From the NCBI GenBank assembly GCA_016794585.1, contig JAEUJM010000042.1:62001-126000 (forward strand): a DNA stretch of 64,000 bases, written 5' to 3'. The stretch comes from Acidimicrobiales bacterium (GTDB lineage Bacteria > Actinomycetota > Acidimicrobiia > Acidimicrobiales > DATDAH01). Position 1 is the first letter of the stretch. Every line of letters begins with the position of its first letter. This document shows positions 1 to 7,403 of the stretch, in pieces. The translations under genes were made by a program, and so were the position numbers. The notes beneath the pieces are model-generated. The model had not been told where the DNA came from. It saw only the letters and a list, made by a program, of their open reading frames with translations, and did no database searches.

Positions 1-121
1 CCCCGTCGACGGCGTCGCGATCGCGGTCGGCCTGGTGCTCCTCGCCACCCTCGCCTCGACCGCCGCCGCCTCCCGTATGGTCAACCGCCTCGAGCCGACC
101 GAGCTCCTCCGCGACGAGTGA
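1..121 (+). CDS. FtsX-like ABC transporter permease, C-terminal end (partial)
   Basis: The reading frame enters from the left edge (first whole codon at base 2) and stops with TGA at 119-121. The visible residues form a hydrophobic helix (AIAVGLVLLATLAST) followed by RMVNRLEPTELLRDE. Permeases of the FtsX/MacB family typically end in this way, with a last membrane helix and a short tail resembling RPAELLR. Such proteins work with an ATP-binding subunit to move lipids or lipoproteins or to control cell-wall hydrolases. Only about 39 residues are visible, so the family is inferred from the tail alone and the substrate cannot be judged. Confidence 0.6.
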   Translation, partial: PVDGVAIAVGLVLLATLASTAAASRMVNRLEPTELLRDE

Positions 122-179
122 CCGAGCGGGTTCGGCCGACCACAACCCTCTGTTGCGAGCCTGGCGCAGCGGCCACGCG

Positions 180-211
180 AAAGCGGGACCCCTCGCAAGG
201 GGTCCCGCTTT
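180..211. terminator. Bidirectional intrinsic terminator
   Basis: A perfect 14-bp inverted repeat (AAAGCGGGACCCCT and its complement) encloses the 4-base loop CGCA. The A-run on one side and T-run on the other suit termination in both directions. It lies between the convergent permease gene and the PepSY-like gene. Confidence 0.9.
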
Positions 212-240
212 CCGCCCGACCGGGGAACCGGGGTTTCGGT

Positions 241-756
241 TCAGTTCCCGGCCGACTCGGCGGCGTCGGGGGCCTCGTTGCCCGCGTCGCTCTCGTTGGC
301 GTCGGGGGCCTCGTTGCCTTCGTCGCTCTCGTTGTCGACCTCCTGGGCGAGGACCTCAGCCGTACCGGCATCGACCTTCACGTCGGTTACGGTTCCGTCC
401 GCTGCCGTCACCTCGACGCTCCAGACCACACTGCCGTTCTCGTTCTCGAGTTCACCCTTGGCGGCCGTGCCCGGGACCGCCGCGAGCGCGGCTGCGCTCG
501 CTTCGTCGGCCGTGACGGTCGCGAGGCGGTCGAGGCTGGCCGACTCGCTGGCCTCGGACGTTCCCTCCGCGGCCTCCGGAGCCGTCACCGAGGACTGGTA
601 AGACGGATCCTGCTCCTGGTCGGCCTCGCTGGACGCCGGTGCCGGGTTCGTCGAGGTCTGGCCGGTGGCGGCGCCGGCGATGCCGGCAGCACCAGCCACG
701 ATGCCGACTGCGGCAGCGCCGGTGTAGAGCAGGCGTTTGGTTCGGGTGGAGGGCAT
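241..756 (-). CDS. Secreted acidic PepSY-like protein (copy 1)
   Basis: This 171-residue protein starts at the ATG at 756 with AGGAGA about 9 bases upstream; a much longer open frame beyond it has no such signal. Residues about 7-30 form a signal peptide ending in AGAA. The centre reads LDRLATVTADEASAAALAAVPG and then a strand-rich part with ENENGSVVWSVEV and VTDVKVDAGTAEVL, the pattern of PepSY domains. The C-terminus is an acidic repeat tail (12-residue units NESD.GNEAPDA). PepSY proteins are often extracytoplasmic modulators of proteases or partners of sensor kinases. Two similar genes lie at 5926-6255 and 18135-18653. A TTCAG direct repeat lies upstream. The biochemical role is unknown. 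Confidence 0.8.
   Translation of the reverse strand: MPSTRTKRLLYTGAAAVGIVAGAAGIAGAATGQTSTNPAPASSEADQEQDPSYQSSVTAPEAAEGTSEASESASLDRLATVTADEASAAALAAVPGTAAKGELENENGSVVWSVEVTAADGTVTDVKVDAGTAEVLAQEVDNESDEGNEAPDANESDAGNEAPDAAESAGN
263..334. repeat. 36-bp tandem repeat encoding an acidic tail
   Basis: Two adjacent 36-bp units (263-298 and 299-334) differ at only two positions. They encode two copies of a 12-residue Asn/Glu/Asp/Ala/Pro-rich unit in the C-terminal tail of the PepSY-like protein. The unit length is a multiple of three, so copy-number change would keep the frame. Confidence 0.85.
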
Positions 757-828
757 GGTTCTGGTGTCTCCTGGTTGTCCGGCGACGGTCGGTCGACCTG
801 CCGCCACCGACAACCTGCGCCTCGCGTG

Positions 829-844
829 CTGAAGACGACCTGAA
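829..844 (-). promoter_or_regulatory. TTCAG-N6-TTCAG response-regulator site (PepSY copy 1)
   Basis: On the plus strand this reads CTGAA at 829-833 and 840-844, 11 bp apart, which is TTCAG-N6-TTCAG in the direction of the minus-strand gene at 241-756, about 73 bp before its ATG. Tandem half-sites spaced by one helical turn are the usual target of OmpR/PhoB-family regulators. The same site lies before the two-component operon at 14597. Confidence 0.55.
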
Positions 845-1043
845 GGCGTCTCCTCATTCGGTGTGACGCCGAGTACCGAGCTGGCGGTCCTTCGCTTCTT
901 TGCCGTCCCGTTGCCTTGCGGTGACCGCCCGAATGCCCGCCGCTCCTTACCTTCAGCGACGACGGCTCGGGTGTGAACCACCCGCATCGCCGCTCGACCG
1001 GACGCATCCGCCGTTCGGCCAACGCAGAAGGAGGAGGAACCGC

Positions 1044-1778
1044 ATGGACGGCTCAGCGATCGTACTCGAGGGCATAAGGCACACCTATGAGGACGAGGAG
1101 GTCTTGCACGGGATTGATCTAACGATCGAGCACGGCGAGATCTTCGGGTTCCTGGGCCACAACGGCGCAGGCAAGACAACGGCCATGAACGTCCTGACCA
1201 CCCTGATCGTCCCGGCTGCTGGCCGCGCTCAGGTATGCGGATACGACGTGGTGACTGAGCGGCGTGAGGTCACCAAGTGCATCGGCTACCTGCCCGCTGA
1301 TGTGCGGCTGTATGGACACATGACCGCTGCGGAGAACCTGCTGTTCTTCGCCAAGCTGTCAGGGGTCCCCGAGCCTCGCGGCGCTGTGGTGGAGACGTTG
1401 GAGTACCTCGATATCACGGACCTGGCCGACAAGAAGCTGAGCTCGTTCTCGACGGGCATGCGCCAGCGGATCGGCATCGCTCAAGCAGTGCTCCACCGTC
1501 CGAAGGTGCTGTTCCTCGACGAGCCGACCGCCGGCCTCGACCCGTTCGGCGTGCGCCAGCTCCGCGAGACGATCCTACGGCTCAACCAGGAGTTCGAGAT
1601 GACGGTCTTCATGAACACCCACTTGCTGAGCGAGGTGGCGAAGGTGTGCACGACGATCGGTGTGCTCAACCACGGCGACCTCATCTACAAGGACTCCATC
1701 GAGGAGACGACCCGTCGTTTCCCGGACGAGGCCTCCTTGGAGGACATCTACCTCCGCATGGAATCGGCGCCGACATGA
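1044..1778 (+). CDS. ABC transporter ATP-binding protein
   Basis: This 244-residue protein is the nucleotide-binding subunit of an ABC-2 type exporter. Walker A is GHNGAGKTT (about residues 36-44), the signature is FSTGMRQR, and Walker B is VLFLDEPTAGLDP followed by the H-loop NTHLL. The start is the ATG at 1044, preceded by AAGGAGGAGGAA at 1028-1039; the open frame further upstream lacks such a signal. The stop overlaps the next gene's ATG by 4 bp (ATGA), so the three following genes are probably translated from one mRNA. The substrate is not evident. Confidence 0.95.
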   Translation: MDGSAIVLEGIRHTYEDEEVLHGIDLTIEHGEIFGFLGHNGAGKTTAMNVLTTLIVPAAGRAQVCGYDVVTERREVTKCIGYLPADVRLYGHMTAAENLLFFAKLSGVPEPRGAVVETLEYLDITDLADKKLSSFSTGMRQRIGIAQAVLHRPKVLFLDEPTAGLDPFGVRQLRETILRLNQEFEMTVFMNTHLLSEVAKVCTTIGVLNHGDLIYKDSIEETTRRFPDEASLEDIYLRMESAPT

Positions 1779-2692
1779 TCGCCACCGTCGCGTCCCAGCA
1801 GGTCGTCTCTCTGAGCCGCCAGCGGATCTTCCTGGCGCTTCTCGGGACCTTCCTGGCCATGACCGCCCTCGCCGGCGTGATCGGATGGTCGAGCCACAAC
1901 ACCATCGTGCGGGTCTACAACGACGCGGTCCAGGTCCTCTCGGCTGCAGGGCAGCCGGCCCCTCCGAGCCCCTTCGGATTGAAGCCGACGCTCTCGTTGC
2001 TGTCGAACATGGCGATCTACATACCGCTCGTCGGCGCGTTGTTGGCGTTGGTGCTCGGGCACCTCAGCCTCGCCGATGACCAGTCCGGCGGCATCGGCCG
2101 GCTCATCTTCTCACGGCAGCTGTCTCGGACCAGCTACGTCATGGGCAAGCTGGTCAGCGCCGCAGCCGTGCTGGGGGCTGTCATCGTCGCCAGCATGGCG
2201 GTGAGCGTGGTGTCACTGCTGCTGGTGAACCGATCGAGCCCTTCGGTCGCGGAATTCGGCCGGCTCGGCCTCTTCTACGGCCTCTCGTGGCTCTACCTCA
2301 TGTTGTTCGCGCTCATCGGCATGGTGGCGGTGCTGGTGACCCGGCGGCGGTCGGTCGCGCTGCTCGCCGCGATGGGTGTGTGGCTCGTCCTCACGTTCGC
2401 GGTGCCGCAGTTCACCTCGGGTCTCCACCCGACTGCGTCGCTGAACCCCGTCAACGACCCCGTGAGCACCTCCCAACCGTTCTTCGACGCGACCGCCAAG
2501 GTTCGACCTGTCTCGGTCACCGAGCAATACAAGGAAGCGGGCGCCCGGATCTTGGGCACCGCACCGTCCGAGTCCGCGCCGGAGACCGCGCTGCGAGTCC
2601 TTCCGCTGGCCGTCTCGGTCGCCGGGCTCGGCTTGCTCACCACCCGACTCGTCCGCCGTCACGACTACTCGAAGGGCTCCTACGATGAATAG
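1775..2692 (+). CDS. ABC-2 type transporter permease
   Basis: This 305-residue polytopic membrane protein begins with a cytoplasmic amphipathic stretch and a first helix (FLALLGTFLAMTALAGVIG). An extracellular loop of about 60 residues follows, then helices near residues 66-85, 115-140, 165-190 and 195-215, a second large loop, and a final helix near the C-terminus. This is the ABC-2/NosY permease pattern. It starts inside the stop codon of the ATPase gene (ATGA at 1775-1778), and the next gene starts 8 bp before its own stop. It probably pairs with the following permease to form a heterodimeric channel. Confidence 0.9.
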   Translation: MIATVASQQVVSLSRQRIFLALLGTFLAMTALAGVIGWSSHNTIVRVYNDAVQVLSAAGQPAPPSPFGLKPTLSLLSNMAIYIPLVGALLALVLGHLSLADDQSGGIGRLIFSRQLSRTSYVMGKLVSAAAVLGAVIVASMAVSVVSLLLVNRSSPSVAEFGRLGLFYGLSWLYLMLFALIGMVAVLVTRRRSVALLAAMGVWLVLTFAVPQFTSGLHPTASLNPVNDPVSTSQPFFDATAKVRPVSVTEQYKEAGARILGTAPSESAPETALRVLPLAVSVAGLGLLTTRLVRRHDYSKGSYDE

Positions 2693-3674
2693 CGAACGAC
2701 GCACCCGGATCATGGCGTTGGCCCGCCACGAATATCGGGCCGCGGTCCGCAGCCGGGCCTTGGTCGCGCTCCTCGCGGTGTTGGTCGTGGCCACGATCGC
2801 ATCGGTGTACATCGGCGCGGTCGACTACCGCAGCCAGCTCGCCGACTACCAGGCGTACCGGGACGCCGCCCAGGCCGGCGGCATCCAGCAGATCGCACCG
2901 TCACCGCTCGCCTTGCTGTCGCTGCTGCGGGGAGCGATGGAGTACCTCGAGATCATCGGAGCGGTCATCGCCATCACCCTCGGCTACCTCAGCGTGGCGC
3001 GCGAGCGATCCAACCGCACCCTGCCACTCATCCGGTCACGGCCCGTCTCAGCCGGCGAGCTCGCCGTGGGCAGCCTGCTCGGCGCGATCGCACTGCTGTC
3101 CACCCTTGTCCTGGGAACCGCCGTCGTCGCGGTCGTCGGCCTCGGCCTCATCGGCCACGACTGGGTGAACGGTGCGCAGATCGTCAAGCTCCTGCTCGCC
3201 TACGGGGCATCGATCATCTACATGACGGTGTTCTACTGCCTCGGCGCGATCGCCACGGCGAGGTCCCGTGTCGCGGCGAACGGACTGATGATCGCACTCG
3301 GGATCTGGCTCGTCGTCGTGCTCATCCTCCCCCAGATCGGCGACACCCTCGACGCCGACAACCAGGTTCCCGGCGGCTTGTTCTCCAGCCTCGCGCTCAG
3401 CAAGCCGCAGGAGGACCAGATCCTCACGCACTTCACCACCTACGAGTCCGTGCGGACCGCCATCGAGGCGACGTCGTTCTCGAAGCACTACGAGCGCTTC
3501 GTCTTCGCGATGACCGACGTCAAGGAGAAGTACCGCGGGCTGAGCCTCTCCCAGCTCCTGTCGATCAAGCGCATCGAGATCGAGTGGATGTTCGTGTGGT
3601 CCCTCGGCATCGCCACGCTCCTCTGGCGCACCTTCCGTCGCCAGCCAACCGTCCCCCAAGGAGGACAATCATGA
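2685..3674 (+). CDS. ABC-2 type transporter permease (second subunit)
   Basis: This 329-residue membrane protein has the same plan as the preceding permease: an N-terminal cytoplasmic segment with AVRSRALVALLAVLVVATIAS as first helix, a large outer loop, several central helices including LEIIGAVIAITLGYL, and a terminal loop with a last helix near residue 305. The phrase LSVARERSNRTLPLIRSRPVS resembles the permease coupling region after helix 2. It overlaps the upstream gene by 8 bp and the downstream lipoprotein by 4 bp, which supports one operon. Substrate unknown. Confidence 0.9.
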   Translation: MNSERRTRIMALARHEYRAAVRSRALVALLAVLVVATIASVYIGAVDYRSQLADYQAYRDAAQAGGIQQIAPSPLALLSLLRGAMEYLEIIGAVIAITLGYLSVARERSNRTLPLIRSRPVSAGELAVGSLLGAIALLSTLVLGTAVVAVVGLGLIGHDWVNGAQIVKLLLAYGASIIYMTVFYCLGAIATARSRVAANGLMIALGIWLVVVLILPQIGDTLDADNQVPGGLFSSLALSKPQEDQILTHFTTYESVRTAIEATSFSKHYERFVFAMTDVKEKYRGLSLSQLLSIKRIEIEWMFVWSLGIATLLWRTFRRQPTVPQGGQS

Positions 3675-4276
3675 AGCACATCAACCGTTCACACCCGACG
3701 AGGCCGGTGCTCGCACTCGGCGCCGTGGTCTTCGCAGCCGGCCTCGCGCTGGCCGGATGCGGCAGCAGCTCCACACCCGCCGGATCGGCGAGCTCCCCGT
3801 CGACGACGGCCACGGCTACGAGCGGCGCCGACCAGGTGCTCCCCGTCACCGTCAACCCGATCACGAACACCGCCACCGCCGAGACCCTGAAGATCACGTC
3901 CGTGCTCGTGGAGAACAACATCGACGCAGCCGGCCAGGCGGTCGACGACCACCTGGAGATCGAGCTGAAGAACACCGGCTCGACCGACCTGGCCAACGTG
4001 GAGGTCTTCTACACCTTCACCGACCCCACCGCCCAGACCTCGGAGAGCTACTACACGCGGCTACCGGACACGTTCACCGTGCCCGCGGGCGGAACCCGGA
4101 TCGTGCACTTCGACGACACCGGCGCACCGGACCACTTCCCGGTGAACAAGTTCAGCCTCTACTACACGTCCACCAATGCCCTCGATGTCGAGGTCACCGT
4201 CAGCGCCGACGGCGCTGCCGTGCAGACCACCACGCTGCAGAAGGACGCCGGAGGCGCCGAGAACCCCGGCGAGTAG
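3671..4276 (+). CDS. Lipoprotein of the ABC transporter operon
   Basis: This 201-residue protein has a classical lipoprotein signal peptide: basic MKHINR, a hydrophobic core and lipobox LAGC. A Ser/Thr-rich linker follows, then a beta-rich domain (LKITSVLVENN, HLEIELKNTGSTDLANVEVFYTF) of immunoglobulin-like character. AAGGAGG precedes the ATG, which overlaps the permease stop by 4 bp. It is likely anchored on the outer face of the membrane and could be an accessory or binding subunit of the transporter. No specific family was recognised. Confidence 0.85.
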   Translation: MKHINRSHPTRPVLALGAVVFAAGLALAGCGSSSTPAGSASSPSTTATATSGADQVLPVTVNPITNTATAETLKITSVLVENNIDAAGQAVDDHLEIELKNTGSTDLANVEVFYTFTDPTAQTSESYYTRLPDTFTVPAGGTRIVHFDDTGAPDHFPVNKFSLYYTSTNALDVEVTVSADGAAVQTTTLQKDAGGAENPGE

Positions 4277-4294
4277 CCAGCGAAGAACGACGAC

Positions 4295-4331
4295 CGAGGG
4301 TGGCCCAGTGATCGGTCCTGGGCCACCCTCG
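4295..4331 (+). terminator. Intrinsic terminator of the ABC transporter operon
   Basis: A perfect 14-bp stem (CGAGGGTGGCCCAG with its complement) encloses a 9-base loop 18 bases after the lipoprotein stop. There is no long T-run, but the strength and position fit a terminator. Confidence 0.75.
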
Positions 4332-4405
4332 ACGGCTGGCAATGGTTTGCCCTCCGTTGACCTCCTCGAGGCCCGGCGAATACCGGGACCCTGCGACCGT
4401 CACCT

Positions 4406-5806
4406 ATGCCACGCCGCGCACTTGCGTCCCCGCCTGCGGTGCGCTCAACGAGGTGGCCGACGGCAAGGGTCCGTGCGGTCGACCCACGCTTCGCCCTCCT
4501 CCTGAGCGCCGCCACGACCGCGGCCTGGCTGGTGGTGTGGCCGGCCCTCGATGGCATCCCTCGCCTGCTCCTTGTCGTGGCGACAGCCCTCGCGTACGCC
4601 GCCGCGCTGAACGCGCTCACTCGGTCAGCAGACCGCGGTCTCAACACGCCGATCGCCCGCACGGCGATCGTCACCGCCGCCCTCCTGTTGGCCACGGCCT
4701 CCTTCCTCGCGCCGCGGGGATCCCAGGACGTGTGGTCCTACGTCATGTACGGGCGCACGGTCGCCGTGCACGACGCCAGCCCGTACACCCATGCTCCGGC
4801 GGTGTTCGCCGACGACCCGTACCTGGACCGCGTGTCCCGGGGCTGGCGGGACAGCCCATCGGTCTACGGCCCCGCGTTCACGGCCTACTCCGCAGGGTCG
4901 ACGGCCATTGCCGGCGGCTCCGCGCTCGCCGCCCGCCTGGGCCACCAACTCCTGGCCGCAGCCTCGGTCATGGTGGTGGGAACATCGGTCGCATGGCGGC
5001 GGCGAGACATCTCGGCGCTGGTGTTCGTGGCGTTCAACCCGGCGGTCGTGGCCATCGTCAACGGTGGTCACAACGACCTCCTGGTCGGCGCACTCGTCGC
5101 GGGCGCCATCGCCCTCGCTGGACGACGGCGACCAGCGGCCGCCGGCCTCGTGATGAGCGTCGCGGTCCTCGTGAAGATCATCGCGGTCCTCCCCGCGATC
5201 GTCCTGCTGGCCTGGCTGTGGCACCGCTTCGGTCGGAAGGTCGCGGCGATCGGCGCGGTGGCCGCCGCCGCTCCCGTGGTGGCGGGGTACGCACTCGCCG
5301 GAGGGCTCGAGGCGCTGAAACCGGTGCTCGCCGGCGCCCACTACACCAGCCGCGCCTCTCTCTGGTCGGCGGCTCGGGGGCTCGCCTCGTTCCCGTGGCC
5401 GCTCGGGCGATGGTCCACGCAGACCGCCACGGTGGGCACGGCGATCGTGATGATCGCGGCCCTGGGCATCGTCGCTGCGATCAACCGTCGCCGTTGGCTG
5501 GCCGCCCCCTCACCAGCGAGCGGGGCGACAGGAGCGTTGGTGACGCTCCTGTACGCGCTTCCTTACGTGCTGCCGTGGTACTCGGGCTGGCTGTTGCCCA
5601 CGGCGACGCTCGTGCACGCATCGAGGCTGGCCCGGTTCGCCCGATGGCAATCGACGGCGCTCGTCGTCGCGTACGCAGATCCGCCGGGCGCCTTGTCTGG
5701 AGGGACGATCATCAGTGTGGTCAGCCGGATGGCCTTGCCGGCGACAGCCGCTACGACCGTGTTCACCGCCTGGTGCCAGCGCCACCGAGCCCGCGAGGAG
5801 ACCTGA
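4406..5806 (+). CDS. Polytopic GT-C family (mannosyltransferase-like) glycosyltransferase
   Basis: This 466-residue protein has roughly ten or more hydrophobic helices. After the second or third helix comes a loop with DVWSYVMYGRTVAVHDASPY, resembling the conserved luminal loop of actinobacterial polyprenol-phosphate-mannose-dependent alpha-mannosyltransferases (MptA/MptB-like), where an acidic residue is catalytic. A second conserved-looking patch is FNPAVVAIVNGGHNDLLVG. Such enzymes extend lipomannan or related glycans on the outer face of the membrane. The assignment rests on motif resemblance; the sugar and acceptor are not shown. The gene stands alone between two terminators. Confidence 0.7.
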   Translation: MPRRALASPPAVRSTRWPTARVRAVDPRFALLLSAATTAAWLVVWPALDGIPRLLLVVATALAYAAALNALTRSADRGLNTPIARTAIVTAALLLATASFLAPRGSQDVWSYVMYGRTVAVHDASPYTHAPAVFADDPYLDRVSRGWRDSPSVYGPAFTAYSAGSTAIAGGSALAARLGHQLLAAASVMVVGTSVAWRRRDISALVFVAFNPAVVAIVNGGHNDLLVGALVAGAIALAGRRRPAAAGLVMSVAVLVKIIAVLPAIVLLAWLWHRFGRKVAAIGAVAAAAPVVAGYALAGGLEALKPVLAGAHYTSRASLWSAARGLASFPWPLGRWSTQTATVGTAIVMIAALGIVAAINRRRWLAAPSPASGATGALVTLLYALPYVLPWYSGWLLPTATLVHASRLARFARWQSTALVVAYADPPGALSGGTIISVVSRMALPATAATTVFTAWCQRHRAREET

Positions 5807-5857
5807 CGGCGAGGACGCACAAGCACGGGCGCCTACCCCGCGGCTGCGTCGACGCGA

Positions 5858-5897
5858 ACCCGACCGGGGGCTGTGGAAGGACAGCACCCGGTCGGGT
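5858..5897. terminator. Hairpin between convergent genes
   Basis: An 11-bp perfect inverted repeat (ACCCGACCGGG and its complement) with an 18-base loop sits between the convergent glycosyltransferase and PepSY-like genes and could end transcription from both sides. Confidence 0.65.
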
Positions 5898-5925
5898 CGG
5901 GGATGGACCAACGGCTGGCGTGCCG

Positions 5926-6255
5926 TCAGTCGTCGGCCTCGTTGTCGTCGGGTGCCTCGGAGTCGCCCTCGATGACCACGACGCCGTAGCCATCGTCGAG
6001 GCGGACATCGACCGTGGTGCCGTCGGGACGGGTCACCTCGACCTCCCAGGTCGCGCCGTTCTCGGTGTCGCGTTCGACCGAGTTGGCCTGACCCCCGCTC
6101 GTGGCCTCGAGGGCGGCGGCGGTCGCGCGATCCGCGTCGGGCCCGGTCACCGTGCCTTCGTCACCATCGCTCCCGCCGGCCAGTGCCACGGCTCCCCCGG
6201 ACAGCCCGGCGGCGAGCGCCACCCCCGCTCCGGCGGCGATCAACTTCTTGCGCAT
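5926..6255 (-). CDS. Small secreted PepSY-like protein (copy 2)
   Basis: This 109-residue protein starts at the ATG at 6255 with GGAGAGGAG upstream. Residues 1-27 are a signal peptide (MRKKLIAAGAGVALAAGL). The mature part shows DADRATAAALEAT followed by GATWEVEVTRPDGTTVDVRLDD, the helix-then-strands arrangement of a single PepSY domain, and an acidic tail. It is shorter than the paralogues at 241-756 and 18135-18653. Four CTGAA half-sites lie about 80-115 bp upstream, suggesting control by the two-component system encoded at 14597-16640. Likely secreted; its target is unknown. Confidence 0.8.
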   Translation of the reverse strand: MRKKLIAAGAGVALAAGLSGGAVALAGGSDGDEGTVTGPDADRATAAALEATSGGQANSVERDTENGATWEVEVTRPDGTTVDVRLDDGYGVVVIEGDSEAPDDNEADD

Positions 6256-6335
6256 CTCGAACTCCTCTCCGACCCGAGCGGGCCCGGCGGCGGGATCTGG
6301 ACGATCCCTGTGGCGGCCAACGTACGACGGGGCAC

Positions 6336-6369
6336 CTGAACGGAGCCTGAAGCCTGAACGGACCCTGAA
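6336..6369 (-). promoter_or_regulatory. Double TTCAG-N6-TTCAG site (PepSY copy 2)
   Basis: Plus-strand CTGAA pentamers start at 6336, 6347, 6354 and 6365, giving two pairs each spaced 11 bp. Read toward the minus-strand PepSY gene they are TTCAG-N6-TTCAG twice. This is the densest site of its kind in the window. Confidence 0.6.
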
Positions 6370-6405
6370 ACCGACCACCCGTGTGCCGAGCCAGACGTCG
6401 ACCCG

Positions 6406-7254
6406 CTACACGCCGCCGGCAACCACCACCATGTCGGTGAGGAAACCGGCAGAGAGCCCGACGAGAACACCCCAGTGGACCAGGGGGCGCAGGCCAGAGC
6501 GTTGGGCGACACCCAGCAGTTGGATGACCACATAGAGGATCGATCCCCCGGCCAGGCTGAGGAACGCGACGCTGGTCGCCGGGCTGGTGAACTGGTAGCC
6601 GACAGCCGTGCCGACGAAGGTGGGCCCCCCGGCCAACAGGCCCAGCCCGAGCAGGAAGCCCCAGCTGGGACGGGTCGGCTCGGCCGCCAGCGGCGCCACG
6701 ATGCCGAAGCCCTCGGTGGCGTTGTGAAGGGCAAACCCGATCACGAGGACGGTCGCCAGCTCGATGGCGCCGCTCGAGGCGCTCTGGCCGATGGCCAGGC
6801 CTTCGGCGAAGTTGTGCAGGCCGATGCCCACGGCGATGAGCAACGCAAGTTGACGGGCCGGTGACCAGCCCCCAGGCCCCGCGACCCGGGGTGTCAGCTC
6901 GCCCACCGCCATGGCGCCGGGCCCCTTTGACGCTGGCGCACGGCGTGCTTCCAGCCAGGCTTCATAGTACACGAGGCTCATCAGTCCCAACGCGGTCCCA
7001 CCGAAGAACAGCGCGCTGTAGCCGAACACGGGGGCGAACCCACCGGTGCCGTCGTGGAGATCGACGAGCGCCTCCTCGATGGGCTCCCACGCGTGAACGA
7101 GCACGTCCCACAACAGGAAGAGCAGGATCCCGATCGCCAGGGCGTTGAGGAACTGGCGGAGCCCCGGCGATGCCTTCACCCTGCCGAGAGGCAGCCCCAA
7201 CACGATCGTTCCACCCGCGATCAGTCCCAGCACCAACGTCTGCGCCTCGGACAT
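6406..7254 (-). CDS. ZIP family metal transporter
   Basis: This 282-residue protein has about eight hydrophobic helices. The fourth and fifth carry the ZIP signature metal-binding motifs HNFAEGLAIG and HNATEGFGI, which form the intramembrane binuclear site for Zn, Fe or Mn uptake. I chose the ATG at 7254, with GGAGG 8 bases upstream, over the GTG three codons earlier, which would fall inside that ribosome binding site. A TTAGGTGAACCTA inverted repeat lies about 50 bp upstream, suggesting repression by a DtxR-family metalloregulator. The exact metal cannot be read from sequence. Confidence 0.9.
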   Translation of the reverse strand: MSEAQTLVLGLIAGGTIVLGLPLGRVKASPGLRQFLNALAIGILLFLLWDVLVHAWEPIEEALVDLHDGTGGFAPVFGYSALFFGGTALGLMSLVYYEAWLEARRAPASKGPGAMAVGELTPRVAGPGGWSPARQLALLIAVGIGLHNFAEGLAIGQSASSGAIELATVLVIGFALHNATEGFGIVAPLAAEPTRPSWGFLLGLGLLAGGPTFVGTAVGYQFTSPATSVAFLSLAGGSILYVVIQLLGVAQRSGLRPLVHWGVLVGLSAGFLTDMVVVAGGV

Positions 7255-7303
7255 CGTTGCCACCTCCGCCGCTCGAGTTCACCAGGAGGCCTTCTACCAG
7301 GTG

Positions 7304-7317
7304 TTAGGTGAACCTAC
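7304..7317. promoter_or_regulatory. DtxR/IdeR/MntR-like operator
   Basis: The sequence TTAGGTGAACCTAC contains the palindrome TAGGT-GA-ACCTA, which matches the core of DtxR-family operators (TTAGG...CCTAA type). It lies between the divergent ZIP transporter and R-M genes, placed to control the transporter. Confidence 0.5.
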
Positions 7318-7403
7318 TATCACGGGTTTTCAGTAACAACTTGAGAACCGGACCTTCGATCCCGGCCGACCCCGCGCATCGGTGCCGTAGTGTCCGCTTG
7401 CGT

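Noticed and set aside
4342..6339. A 665-codon Arg/Pro/Gly-rich plus-strand frame
   Set aside because: It overlaps the glycosyltransferase in another frame and the PepSY gene; its composition is that of a shadow frame.
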